This document shows positions 18,126 to 28,224 of a stretch of DNA of 64,000 bases, piece by piece. Source of the DNA: Paulinella micropora (taxonomy: Eukaryota > Cercozoa > Imbricatea > Euglyphida > Paulinellidae). Below the pieces are notes generated by a model, which searched no databases, was not told the DNA's origin, and worked only from the letters and a program-made list of their open reading frames with translations. The position numbers and the translations under genes are program-made. Each line of letters opens with the position of its first letter. Position 1 is the first letter of the stretch. The DNA is taken from assembly GCA_019918135.1 (NCBI GenBank), contig WBZZ01000512.1, positions 38,501-102,500 of the forward strand, given 5' to 3'.

Positions 18126-20589
18126 TCATGTGCGCAAACTTGTACGAGCCCAGGGATACCTCCAGTGCTTGCATTTCTTTTCTTGCTGCTGGAACAGGTT
18201 AGCCAGCAGCGTAGTATTTGTCTGTAATGTCGCTGACTTGAATTTTGCGCTGACTTTAGACAGCACTTTTGAACCCACACGGGTTACTAAGCCTAGCTTT
18301 TGGGCTACTTGGGGCGCGGCGCCAAGCGTCGTCTTTTGCCAGTCTACTGTTGTTGTCTGTAGTGCCTTGAGCAACGGGGACAGCGCCATGTCACACGCGT
18401 TTTTCGTGGAGAAGCATGACTGGCCGGCTCCGGCTCCGTTTGCCAGCAAGGATAAGTAGAATATAACCGCGAGCCCCAAGGGCTCTGGGGTCAGCAAGGT
18501 CCGCAGTTTGTCGGTGAGTTTCTGGCGCTGAAACCTTTGCAGCTTCTTTTCATCCTGCAGCTGAACAGGGAGCTTGGGTTCCAAAAGGCGGACTGTGACC
18601 ACAGGTTCAGTATCGAAAATATAACTGTAGACCGCTACGTATGTTGGGTCCCAAGCGCCAAAATAGAAGAACGGGACTTGTTCGGCCTCTTTAGCCGTGC
18701 TCGTAGACCATTGCAGCAGCGCCCGGGCGTACCGATACATAAGCCTAAACAGTTTTACCCAAGCTTCGGCGGCGATCCCCTCTCTACCCGCCACGCCGGA
18801 AATGTCTGCCAGAACGCCCTCGTCGTCGGGCTGGGTGTAGCAGAACATGAGCCAAAATTTGTTAGCGCTGCTTTGTCGTCTGACAGACATAGTTCTGGCT
18901 GTACGAGCGCGTCTCGCTAGCTCCGATTTTGTACAAACACAGAAAATCATTCCATGACAGATATTGTACGCAACGTTTCAGATGGTTTGCTGGAATAAAA
19001 AAAAACGTAACGACATTGCTGCGTTTTGATTTTTCCTTCTTGTCATAAAACACGACTGGATAGGCTGGCCAGTTCCCGTTTTCGAGTTGGAATCCTTGGT
19101 CGGGTTTGGCTGTGTTGTACGCGTCAAACGCGCCGTGGAAATCGAGTGGCCATTGTTGGAGCCACTCGGGTAATAGTACATGGCTTTCGTTGCGTGTATT
19201 CAGGTCTGTCAATAATTCCTGGATGCTTTTTCTGGTCGAACCTTTGGGCTTGTTACATGCTTTGCACGCAAAGACCTTGTACATAAGCGCTGTGTATTGC
19301 TCGGCCGCTGCGGTCATCTCCGTCGCCTGCGGGGTTAGCGCGTAGTCGTGTAAGGTCTGAAAAGCTAGTTTATTTGCATCTCGGATAGGTGAATGAACCC
19401 AGGACTTTGCGTTGCTTGGTACATAATGAGGTGCTACATCTAGAAAGGAAAGGTATGGGCACAGACCACGAGGAAACACCGTAGATTTGCTGTCAAGGCT
19501 ACAGCTTTTCTTAAAAGAGATTGAGCTTGCTGAGCTTGCTGGCTGGCAGTGGAGCCAGAGCCAGAAGTTTGTGTTGAGCTCGCGAGCTCATTGAGCTCAT
19601 TCTCTAATACTTGTATACCTGTTTCAAAAGCCTCGGGTGTTTTTGAAAAGAATTGGCTGCAGTTGACAAGCAAAGTGGCAAATATGCCAAGGCTCAGTTG
19701 GGTACACAGTGACCCCTTTTCTTTGCAGGCCGTGCCGCTCAACAACTGCAGCGAGCGAAGGCTTAGCTCGCTGGCAGACGCGTTAATCCCGAAGTTGTAC
19801 AGGCCTGCATCTTGCAAGACAACACTCCCCACATTATCTGAGGAGGAGGGGGTTTTGTACACGAGAAAGTCAGGCGGCTTTAAATCGACCAGCACTGCAT
19901 CGCATCGGCGCTCCGCTCCACTTTTCAACCTTTCCTCAAAAAGCTTTGTGTACTGTGTTACCGTGTTGTAAACTGCTTTCCAGGCAGCAATGCGCTCAGC
20001 CTTCGTACGATTCCTTGCCAACAAGAAGACCGCCAGGTTGCCCTTTTTTTGCGTAGCTAGACTCTTCGCAGAATAAGTACATCGAATGCCCAACTTTCTC
20101 ACTGCACATTTTCAGTGCTCTAGACGCTTTTTCAATAATCGCTTTCTTTTCTTGTACAAGTCCTTCGTAGCACTGCTGTTGCAGGCCTGTCAGTCCGATG
20201 ATGAGATCCAAAGCGTGGTCGAGATTTGCTTTAAATTTGCTCATGTTCTTATCCTCATCTGAGAACTTTTGGTACGTAGTGCGACCGCAAGCGCCGATTC
20301 CGCGGTTATTCATAGCTTCGTTCCAGCCCACTCGCTCTTTAGCGCGATTCTCACTATCGTACGCAAAGAAGCCGAAGCGATATACTTTCTCCGAATTTTT
20401 CGAATCACGAAAGACTATGTTGAGCCGGCCCTGCGCGAGCCAGCCGGGCTCTGTGCTCGGCTGGCTTGGAAGTGTACATGCTGTGGGTTCTGTACATAAA
20501 CTCACATGGGCTTTGGCTCTTTGCGTTAGGACCCGTTGTAATTCGTCTTGTAAGAATAGGAGAAGGCTCGAGTTGAGAGGTTTGTTCAT
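18126..20589 (-). CDS. large unknown protein (about 820 residues) read across four frames
   Basis: Four overlapping minus-strand frames form one continuous protein-like product from ATG 20589 (MNKPLNSSLLLFLQDELQRV). Frames pass at about 20040 (AKKG to NLAVFLLARN, at an A7G3 run), about 19470 (LRCF to PRGLCPYLSFLDVAPHYV) and about 18900 (VCQTTKQR to SSANKFWLMFCYTQPDDEG). Features: a CKACNKPKGS turn that may bind metal, several Gln/Ser-rich linkers (SGSGSTASQQAQQAQSL), and a helical C-terminal region with TDKLRTLLTPEPLGLAVIFY. The frames overlap by 40-107 bases and carry no intron consensus, so they look like indels. I recognise no family. It lies between repeat fields with no close partner gene. 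Confidence 0.7.
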
Positions 20590-20742
20590 CAAGCTAGGCA
20601 AAAATTAAGAAAGCCAGCTAGGACAGCCCAAGCTTCTTTGCCTCTGGCAGCTTTCTCTTTTAATGCCAGCTAGGATTGTTGAACCTTTTTGAACCTCCTG
20701 GCGCGATTACAAGAGAAGCAAGGGGAGGGGGGGGGGGGCTTA

Positions 20743-20979
20743 CTAACACACCCCGCGCCGCCCCCCCCCCTCTCCATCTTCGTAGCCGCTTGGACTCTTC
20801 TCCGTCGCCAGCGGGGAGGTGGGGGGGGGGGGGCAACCATAGTAATCATAGTGTAAGCGGGCCGTCAGTGTACCTTCGTTTTCCATCTCGCCAGCAGCAG
20901 CTGCTTGTTGGCAGGCCGCTGCTGCTTTCATTTCCTTCTGCACCCGTTGTTGCATTTGTTGAATATCCTGGCCAAGCAT
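20743..20979 (-). CDS. possible small Gln/Ala-rich helical protein
   Basis: ATG 20979 opens MLGQDIQQMQQRVQKEMKAA, AACQQAAAAGEMENEGTLTA, RLHYDYYG. The frame then runs through a G/C homopolymer (20820-20834), after which it is Pro/Gly-rich and unreliable. The first 50 residues look like an amphipathic helix; the true end is unknown. No family recognised. Confidence 0.4.
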   Translation of the reverse strand: MLGQDIQQMQQRVQKEMKAAAACQQAAAAGEMENEGTLTARLHYDYYGCPPPPTSPLATEKSPSGYEDGEGGGRRGVC

Positions 20980-21285
20980 CTCCTTGAGTTAACCCTCGTC
21001 AAGGTTCGGCAGCCCACGTCTACCCCCACGAAGCCCGGCGCGGCTCCGTGGGCGGCATGGCGCTGGCGGGTTGAGAGAGGGTCCTGTACGGTCCGTCGTG
21101 CCTGTCGGGGGCTGGCTGCGACTACGACCACGTTTTCTGGCTAGAATTTGTCGCCAAATTTTCGTGGGGTGTGTGATATGGCCAAAACCTGTTATTGCCA
21201 AAAAACAACCCGTATATTGCCTCTTTCGACCGTATCCATTGGGAGAAAAACGCGCACTCTTTTTTCGGGAACACCCTGGTGGGAT
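20980..21285. repeat. S hairpin copy and GC-rich spacer
   Basis: 21140-21240 carries AGAATTTGTCGCCAAATTTT, GTGATATGGCCAAAACCTG and, inverted, TTTCGACCGTATCC: a diverged S hairpin with a larger loop. No gene is supported in the rest. Confidence 0.6.
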
Positions 21286-21555
21286 CTAGCGAACTTTGAG
21301 CGAGTTAGATCTCTTGCCCGCGAAAGCAAAAGCATTAACACTATTTTTTGTTTTCTTTCTTTTAATGACGACTCCTTGTCCGTTTGCATAGCAAAACCCC
21401 AAGTTATTCTGCGCGACAGGATCCCCTTGTTCTGCAGCCTTGCGGAGCCACGTTACTGCTTGTACCTGGTCTTGCGCTACTACACTACACCCGCCAGAGT
21501 AGCGTTCGGCTAACCCCGGCTGCGAGGGGCACTGTGCGTCCAGTCCCAATTCCAT
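21286..21555 (-). pseudogene. Sel1-repeat protein fragment
   Basis: The minus frame encodes QAVTWLRKAAEQGDPVAQNN and LGFCYANGQGV, a textbook Sel1 (SLR) repeat: A..W..KAAEQG...AQ..LG..Y..G.GV. A second partial repeat precedes it (LAERYSGGCSVVAQDQ). After GQGV the frame loses Sel1 character (IKRKKTKNSVNAFAFAGKRS) and stops at 21286. Sel1 proteins normally have many tandem units and act as protein-interaction scaffolds; only about 1.5 remain here, so this is a truncated gene or single exon. The upstream side meets a T-family repeat. Confidence 0.65.
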
Positions 21556-23034
21556 TGGAACCTACGTGTGCCGCTGTGGCCAAGCGTCCCCGGCACCGGA
21601 GTCCATAGACGCTCGAAATGGAACGTCTGTTTTTGGAGACGCACGGTGACGCACGGTGGCCAAGCCATGGCACGGACAGGACGCCGTCGGAGTAGTGGGC
21701 CAGATGCCGCGGCAGCCTGGGGGTGCTGTTGCAAGTGTCAAGTGTGATGCTTTGTCAAGCTTTAATTCAGTGCATTCTTTTTCGTACTCTCTTCACGCCC
21801 CTACCCCTTCACCTTCCCTCCCGCTCCCGATTTCCCCTTTCCCTGCTCCCTGAGCCCCCCGGGCTCAGGGTGCTCAGAGAAGAGAAGAAAGAAGGGGGAG
21901 GAGGGGGGGGGGGTGCTCCTCCCCCATTGGTGGGCTCCAAAAAAAAGTTTACTTCATTTTGCCCCTCCGCTCTAAGGAGCACCTGTGTAACTAGCTTCAA
22001 ACAGCTGATCCCCAGCACCAGAGTCCATGGATGCTAGAAATGGAACGTCTGTTTTTGGAGACGACGCACGGTGACGCACGGTATCCGGGCCATGGCACGG
22101 ACAGGACGCTGTCGGGGTTGGGCCGGATGCTGCGACAGCCTGAGGGTGCCGTTGCAAGTGTCAAGTGTAAGACTTTGTCGAATTTTAATTCAGCGTGATT
22201 TTTCTTGGCGCCCCCTGCCACTTCCTTTCTCATCCGAGTCCAAGGAGGGAGGCTTAAGGAGCAGGCGAATCCTCTCTAGCTTTCAGTGCCAAGACTACAA
22301 CTTTGTCACGGATTGTTTTAATTTTGTTGTACACCGGCAAAGCGCGCCCCTGCCCTCCCTCTTCCGCTCCGCTCCCGATTCTCAAGCAACGAGGGGGGGG
22401 GGGAAGAAGCACGTCCCGCCCCCTTTCTTTCTCCCTTCCTCTTTCCCCCTCGTCTGTTTCCTTTGTTGTCAAACCAAAATAAATTTGTCATCTTTTCATA
22501 TTTCCGCGGATCTTGCGCACCGCCCATCCATCCATTCGCCGCAGGGTCGTGCTGGAGCACGGTGCCTCTGAGAGTAAGACAGAGCTTTAATTCAGCGTGA
22601 ACTTTTCTTGCACTTTCTTGGCGCCCTACTCCCTCTGCCCCTTCCCTGCCCTTCTCTCTCTCTCTCTCTCTCTGTCTCTTGGTTCTCGGTGCCAAGATTA
22701 AAACCTTGTCAGGGATTTTTTTGGCTTGATTTTTCTTGTATATTTGTGCTAGCCATTTAGAAAGTGCGAGACTAATATCCGTTTATGTAATATATATCTC
22801 ACCAGGGAATTTTTTTAGGGAGATGAGGCAGGGCAGGGGGGGGGGGAGAGACAAAAGAGCTTGTGAGCGCGCTGTTTCCTTCCACTTACCTCTTTTCCCC
22901 CACCAGGGATGTCCGGTATAGTAACTACTTTAATAATATCCTTAACTAGTAAGAAGCGCCGGCCCTAGTCGGGGGGGGGGGGGGGGGGAGAGACAGCAAC
23001 GGGTAGAGAGGGACGGAGTGTCGACCTAGACTCG
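21556..23034. repeat. repeat region: T, L, H copies and G-runs
   Basis: T blocks lie at 21640-21720, 22060-22150 and 22500-22565. 21590-21790 and 22015-22215 are about 200-bp diverged duplicates sharing GCTCGAAATGGAACGTCTGT/GCTAGAAATGGAACGTCTGT, TTTTTGGAGACG and GTTGCAAGTGTCAAGTGT. Reverse L copies are at 21745, 22165, 22285 and 22580-22730. An H hairpin is at 21851-21878. G-runs lie at 21900-21914, 22390-22400 and 22968-22989. No gene is supported. Confidence 0.65.
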
Positions 23035-24192
23035 ATGAGCCAAGAAGCCGAGCCCGACTTTATTGAAGAAAAGCTTAAGACATGGCCCTCGAAACTGGAT
23101 CTCGCATTGGAGCAAATACAGGAAGAGTGGCTGCGAAAACTGGCACAAATTCTGTCGGGTGTCTGTAACGGGTTTGAGCTGACTTGGGAAGGCCAGTGTT
23201 TCAAAGATCTCAAATTTACAAATAAGACCAATCATGCGCCTGTTCTTGCGCAGTGGATGGCATTCATGTCAGCCATGCCCGTTGGTGGAGCAGCAGCAGA
23301 ACCAACTGCCACGATCCGCGTGTTCCTAAATCTCAAGAGATGGTCGGCGGAAGAGAGTACGTGGGGAGAAATCTTGACTGCCGTGCAAGTTCTGCTTTTA
23401 AACCTCAGGGTCCAGCTGTACAGCCTTAACCGCAAAAAAACGTTTATAATCACAGATTTGGCTCCCGCCTGGACTTTGACGATGAGGGCGATTGAGCAAA
23501 AGCTGGGCTTTCAGCACAAAGCCACCAGATATCTGGTGGAGGTACGCGAGCTGCCCAAGCTGCACTACAGTCTTTGGCCGAACGAACTATTGCTATTTAT
23601 CTCGGCATGGCAAAAGTGTGACGCGGTCATACGCGAAAAAATACTCACAGAGCCCACGGAGCAAATGGAGCTTGTCGAACTGAGTGCTGTCCTGGAAGAA
23701 GTGAAGCAGTGGTGCCAGAATAAAGCAAACTCGACCCCTAAGCGCGCCGAACTACGAACTGCAGCAAAAGAGCCGTTTCTACGGCGCATACAAGCCAGGC
23801 AACAGTGGGCAGGGAAGGAGGAGCTGTTCAGAAAATTCGAAGACGCTTTAGAGAATGTAGATAAGCGCCTGTGTAATGTAGTTAATGAAGGTAAGGAACG
23901 TGGCAAGGCTGTCATTCAAGCGCTCAGTAAGTTCAGCTATGAGAACGACGATGGTAAAGATTGGTTAACCAAGGAGTACCCGGTATGGTTTGCCGGAGCC
24001 TGGCGTCAGGCAACTCATGTGCACATACTCGACGAAAAACTAGTGGTCGAAGCCAAACGGATGCTAGAAAAAGAGATACCAACTGCAAAGCAGCAGGAAA
24101 TCAAACAGTTGCTGAAGGAATACGACATTATCTGCACAGAGCCTAGAATCTGCCCCGTCTGTGGCAAGTGGGTTCGTAAGCGAAACGCTTGA
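23035..24192 (+). CDS. unknown 385-residue protein with C-terminal CPVCGKW
   Basis: This is the longest uninterrupted gene in the left half. ATG 23035 (MSQEAEPDFIEEKLKTWPS) reads to TGA 24192 with balanced, helix-rich composition. Recognisable stretches are WTLTMRAIEQKLGFQHKA, LHYSLWPNELLLFISAWQKC and EYPVWFAGAWRQATHVHI. The C-terminus has a single CPVCGKWVRKRN half-knuckle that could bind zinc with a partner. There is no signal peptide or membrane segment. It begins 45 bases after a G-run of about 20. Being intact among frame-disrupted neighbours, it may be under selection. No family recognised. Confidence 0.8.
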   Translation: MSQEAEPDFIEEKLKTWPSKLDLALEQIQEEWLRKLAQILSGVCNGFELTWEGQCFKDLKFTNKTNHAPVLAQWMAFMSAMPVGGAAAEPTATIRVFLNLKRWSAEESTWGEILTAVQVLLLNLRVQLYSLNRKKTFIITDLAPAWTLTMRAIEQKLGFQHKATRYLVEVRELPKLHYSLWPNELLLFISAWQKCDAVIREKILTEPTEQMELVELSAVLEEVKQWCQNKANSTPKRAELRTAAKEPFLRRIQARQQWAGKEELFRKFEDALENVDKRLCNVVNEGKERGKAVIQALSKFSYENDDGKDWLTKEYPVWFAGAWRQATHVHILDEKLVVEAKRMLEKEIPTAKQQEIKQLLKEYDIICTEPRICPVCGKWVRKRNA

Positions 24193-24440
24193 CATGGCAC
24201 AAAAGTCGTCAAAGAAGCTAGGGCGCGGTGTAGTCCTGCTTGGTGTAGCCTGTGGCGCCTTTCGAGTTCGTGACGTTGCGCTTTCCCCCCGGGGATGGCT
24301 TGAGCTCGACGATCTTCACACTGAGAACAGGGAGCAGGAGAGGGGAAGGAGACGCCAAAAAAAGTGTGAATGTTTCTTAATTAAAGCTATTGGTGCTTTC
24401 GGACGCAGGGCTGTTAGCCGCGCTGCGCGCCATGGGTGGG
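24193..24440 (+). repeat. L-family repeat between two coding regions
   Basis: 24300-24390 has TGAGCTCGACGATCTTCAC, ACTGAGAACAGGGAGCAGGA, AAAAAAAGTGTGAATG and TTAATTAAAGC, an L copy with its blocks rearranged. Confidence 0.6.
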
Positions 24441-24690
24441 ATGGCACTGGCATCTCCTGACCAAACATGATGCCAAGGCAGGTCTGGACAAGTTACAAAA
24501 ACAGCTCGAACAGACATTTGTCGCGAAGAGCGTGGAGTCCAAACTGAGGGTTTTCAAGCAATTGGCGCAACGAAGGGCTTATTCGAACATGCAAGGTTAC
24601 CCCGGCGGCCACCCCGACGCTCTGGACTCGGAATCGCGGCAGCTTCGGTGGCAGACAGAGCTGAAGGAGCTAGAAAAAAAGCTCGCGTGC
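24441..24690 (+). CDS. short coiled-coil coding region
   Basis: ATG 24441 gives MALASPDQ and, after a one-base frame change near 24468, the frame gives DAKAGLDKLQKQLEQTFVAK, SVESKLRVFKQLAQRRAYSN and LRWQTELKELEKKLA. Heptad spacing suggests a coiled coil. Past the A7 run at about 24673 the plus frame becomes Ala/His/Arg-rich while the minus strand becomes protein-like, so the gene probably ends near 24680-24700, converging with the next entry. Function unknown. Confidence 0.5.
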
Positions 24691-25011
24691 CGGGTTCCAA
24701 ACGCTCCAGGCAGGGCTAGTTCCCAGGTAGGTCCAGTCGGCGCCGCTATTGCTAGAACCCAACACGACCAGCTCTCCAACCCCGCAGTAAATAGGGCAGC
24801 TGCTGCTCGTAATACTGCAGCTGCCAACACCGCCTGGCACCACCGTGTCAGAAGGGGACATCACCGCCACCGAAACAAGCCGCACCAAGGAGGGGTCCGT
24901 GCACTCGCCAGCAGAGCCCCAACACGGTCCAAACTGTCTGGTAATGTGTGGTAAACATTGAAAAAAGAACGAGCGTGCACATCCGAACCCCTTTACAGAA
25001 AATAGGCGCAA
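24670..25011 (-). CDS. C-terminal part of AWSVWN-family protein
   Basis: The minus frame reads VMSPSDTVVPGGVGSCSITS, GVGELVVLGSSNSGADWTYL and GTSPAWSVWNPARELFF, ending at TAG 24670-24672. The block AWSVWN and the underlying DNA (GGTTCCAAACGCTCCAGGCAG in part) are shared with 5847-6110. The Gly/Ser/Val-rich beta pattern suggests an extracellular or structural beta domain. It could also be an antisense reading of a longer plus-strand gene; the shared motif on one strand favours this call. Confidence 0.4.
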   Translation of the reverse strand: MRLFSVKGFGCARSFFFQCLPHITRQFGPCWGSAGECTDPSLVRLVSVAVMSPSDTVVPGGVGSCSITSSSCPIYCGVGELVVLGSSNSGADWTYLGTSPAWSVWNPARELFF

Positions 25012-25305
25012 TTACTACAAGACAGTTACGAGGTGTTTTCTGTCTCCCGAAAACTAGTTTAATAAAGGGCAATGTTCCTTATCAAACGTTCATTTAGTGC
25101 GCCTTCTAGCGCAATCCTGGCCCGCGCTCATATTATCGCCGGCGTCTTCGAAGGCTTGCCGGTAGCGGTTGGCAGGCCGAGACTGAAGCTTGGCGTTGCA
25201 TGTGACTAAAAAAATACACCAGTGTTCAGGCTGAAATAACCGAAAAACTCCTGCTTTGTAGGCAAGGCGTCAGGCGTCACTCTCGCAGACAAGACGAAGC
25301 TCCGT
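25012..25305. other. spacer, no gene seen
   Basis: Non-repetitive sequence between the AWSVWN fragment and the RING gene. An in-frame stop at 25237 and an acceptor-like CTTTGTAG/G at 25254-25261 could mark the start of the first RING-gene exon seen here. Confidence 0.4.
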
Positions 25306-27162
25306 ATGCAGGCACCTTGTGTCAGCCAGGCGCACCCGCTCGCGGGCGGGCACGATGAACAAGAAGGCGCGCGCGGCATGTCTCGACGTACAGAGGAAGC
25401 CTGCCTGCTTGCCAGCACAACCGTGGACCTCTTTCGGCTCGCGGACATGCAGATGAGCAATGTACCATTTTTGCTCCACAACAAGGTTTGTACGGGGCTG
25501 TGGCTGCCGATGCTCGAGAAGCTTATTCGCAGAGGCGACGTTGCCTTGACGGAGCATACACTGCGAAGCTGGCAGTCGGAGGCGAAGGCCACGGCGAAGG
25601 TGCTAGAGCTTGCTCTGTCCCGCGGCATAGTCTCTGGAGAGACTACGACTACGCTGCGCCAAGATTTGTTTGCGTTGTTCTGCAAGCTGACATCAGAGGG
25701 GCTGGACGGGCCGCCGCTCCGGGCCGTGTGGAACAGCCTGGAGCGGCTAGGCTCGGGCTGTTCAGCCCGAGGTTGCGAGCAATACCAATTGGCACAGGCC
25801 GTGCTGGGCTTAGTGTGCAGCGATACAACCCCGCTCACGGCGAAGCTGAGCGCCGTGTCGTCGTTGGTGGCCAAGGCGCAACTCCGGCCAATGCCGCCCC
25901 TGTTGTACGCGAGCACTTGGACCATCTGGCTGGGGTCCGCGGCCCGAGTGTGGCGGGCGCTTCGCGTGCGCTATCCGTCGCCCGGGCCGCTGTGGTCTGT
26001 GCTGGAGGGGCTGCGCTCTGTGCGGGGCGAACAAGCGACCAAGGCTAACACAGTGTTTCCGCTGGAAATGCTATTGGCAGACATGTTCCAGGTGATGCAG
26101 CTCGAGCCGGACGGGCCGGGCTGCCACAGGTTGCAGTACTTTATCGCGATCTTGAACGCGTCGCTCGTGCATCTGGAGAGAGAGAAGGTGTTTGCTATAC
26201 TTGAAGACGGCAGAGAGATCCTGAATTTGTCGGACTTGAGCTGGTGCGCCGTGGCCGTTGCGGAGCAATCTCCAGTCTTGCTGTTTTTGCTGCAGCAAGC
26301 GCAGGTGACCTCGCAGCAGGCCCCTGTTAGAGATTGCGATTTTCAGCGTCGTGGATGACAGGGGTGACCTCTTGGCCCTAATACTAGAGTGTGGGCCGCA
26401 GGTGTTGTGCATGGCCGGCATCCTGTCGCGTTGGGGGGCGTCACTGGAGGGCCCGTGGCTCCGGGATTGGAGCTGCGAGCTGGACCCGGGGGGCAAGCCC
26501 CCCGAGACACCCATCCAGCCCGCGCTAGCGGGCTGGGCAAGAGCCAATCAGGCAGAGAAAGAGGCCGCGCACCAACGCGAGCTGGCTGACGCGTGCCAGG
26601 CGCTAGAGTCCAAGCAAAAAGAGCTGGCCGGCGCGGAAGAGCTTGCGCGCGAGCTGCAGCGCAGGAACGAAAGGCTATCGGTGGACGCAAACCGCACGCG
26701 GGGGGAATTAGAACTGCTAGCACAGAAACTGCAAGAAACCCGAGCGCTGTGCAACCAGGCGCGCCGGTCGCTCCGCCAGCTCCGGCGAAAAGAAAAAAAG
26801 GCTCACCCCGTGTCCCAAGAAAAGCAAGAGCCCGGGGGGCCCGCCGTCAGCAGTGCTGCAAGTTTAGTTAATGTTCTGAAGCAGATCGAGGGGCCGCAGC
26901 TCTGGCCCGACTCTGATGACAAAGACGCCATAGCCGCCTCCCTAGCGGCTCTGGACGGACTGAGGTCTAAGCTAGTGGACCAGCAGACCAAGCTACAGCG
27001 CGTGTATTGCGCAGTGTGCTTTGACGAGCCAGGCAAAGAAACAGGGGCGCTAGTGGTCTTGATCCCGTGCGGGCACGCTCGGATATGTGCTACTGCGCTA
27101 GTCAGCTCAAGAGTTGTCCATTGTGCAGGCAGGCCATCACACAATTCGTGGCTCCCTTGTAA
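25306..27162 (+). CDS. IAP-type RING finger protein (putative E3 ubiquitin ligase), two frame changes
   Basis: ATG 25306 (alternative 25378, MSRRTEEACLL) opens an Ala/Leu-rich helical region of about 340 residues. At about 26325 the frame changes; the next frame continues smoothly with PLLEIAIFSVVDDRGDLLAL. A coiled coil follows (ANQAEKEAAHQRELADACQA, EELARELQRRNERLS). The C-terminus has a C3HC4 RING like that of IAP/MIB proteins: CAVCFDEPGKETG, LIPCGHARIC. After a second one-base shift near 27090 it gives YCASQLKSCPLCRQAI and a stop at 27160-27162. All eight metal ligands are present if the shift is bridged. RINGs of this type bind E2 enzymes. Substrate unknown. The upstream region might be helical repeats of ankyrin/ARM type, but this is uncertain. 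Confidence 0.75.
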
Positions 27163-27280
27163 TTTATTAAAAAACAATTTGTACACTTTGCCTGCTCAGC
27201 GTGGACTTTTTCTTGCACCGGCGAGGCGCCCTACTCCCCCTGCCCCTTCCCTGTCCTTCTTTCTCTCTCTCTCTCTCTCT
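27163..27280 (+). repeat. spacer with CT microsatellite
   Basis: TTTCTTGCACCGGCGAGGCG resembles a block in the L/T fields. (CT)n occupies about 27262-27282, at the convergent ends of the two genes. Confidence 0.7.
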
Positions 27281-28224
27281 CTATCCCCTTATCCCCGCCT
27301 CGTTCCCCTCGTTCTCAGCCGCGTAAGGAAAGGTCCAGGACACGCGTGCGTGCTGGGCAGGCTTGAATACGCCAGTGTCTTGCGCGGTCTGGCTCTGCAG
27401 CTGAGTATACAGCGCTCGCACTTCCGCTGGCTTAGATCGCAGCAGGCGTTTGGCCTTGTTCTTGTTCGCGGCCGGGACATCTACCGCGTGTTGCAGACGC
27501 GTCTGGAAGTCCCGGCCCGTCATAGCATATACGTGCACTGGTATAGTAGCACTGTCTGCCCCTAGCGCCAGCTTGACCGGCGTACCGGCCGTCAGGCAAG
27601 CCGCCTCTGGCCACGTGGCCAGCAACTGCCGGGCTGCGCAGTCCGACTCCTCCACTGGCCTGAACTTTATCAGAGAAGCAGGACCCATCGACAAACAGAC
27701 AATAAGCGATAGGTCCTGCCCATCCTCTGCGTCCTGGTGAAAACTGATGCGGCCCTGCCCTACCTTCCGACCGTCGAGTGGGTACAGATTGGCATGCACT
27801 CGCACAAGCCGGCGCTCTTCGCCGCTGATTGCTTTGGCAAGCAGCGCACCTGCCTCCAGCAGGGCCGGTGTTAGGTCGAAACGGGCGTCGTTACGCCCGA
27901 GAACTTGTACGTGGTCCCGAAAGTAGCCACGTCGCGTGAAGTCACCGACTGGAAGCGTAGTTTGGCCCAGGCGGGGGCTCTCGGGTCAATCGTCTGCACT
28001 TGATTCCACGTGTGGACTAGCTTGGACATGTCCACGTAGGCCAGCTTGAAGAGCTCGGCACACAGCTTGTCTGGTAGCACTGCTCGTACCTCAGCGCTGG
28101 ACAGCTCCACCAAACGGATGTCTAGCGCAGGTTGACGTTTTTTGCGTGGGGGCTCTGCCGAGGCGGTATCTGGGGCGGCTTCCAGTGGTTTTTTGCTTCG
28201 CTCATACAGACGGTTCTCTTGCAT
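27281..28224 (-). CDS. unknown protein, about 310 residues, one frame change
   Basis: ATG 28224 gives MQENRLYERSKKPLEAAPDT, a basic Pro-rich linker (PPRKKRQPALDIRLVEL), LPDKLCAELFKLAYVDMSKL and WAKLRFQSVTSRDVATFGT. At about 27885 the frame changes to LTPALLEAGALLAKAISGEE, VHANLYPLDGRKVGQGRISF, SLIVCLSMGPASLIKFRPVE and a C-terminus ending AENEGNEAGIRG at 27281. PPRKKRQ may be a nuclear localisation signal. The gene converges on the RING gene. The mix of charged and hydrophobic beta segments suggests a globular protein; I recognise no family. Confidence 0.65.

Noticed and set aside
15500-22600. tRNA genes from the T-family A-box-like motif
   Set aside because: No B-box, no cloverleaf could be folded by eye, and the blocks lack conserved ends.
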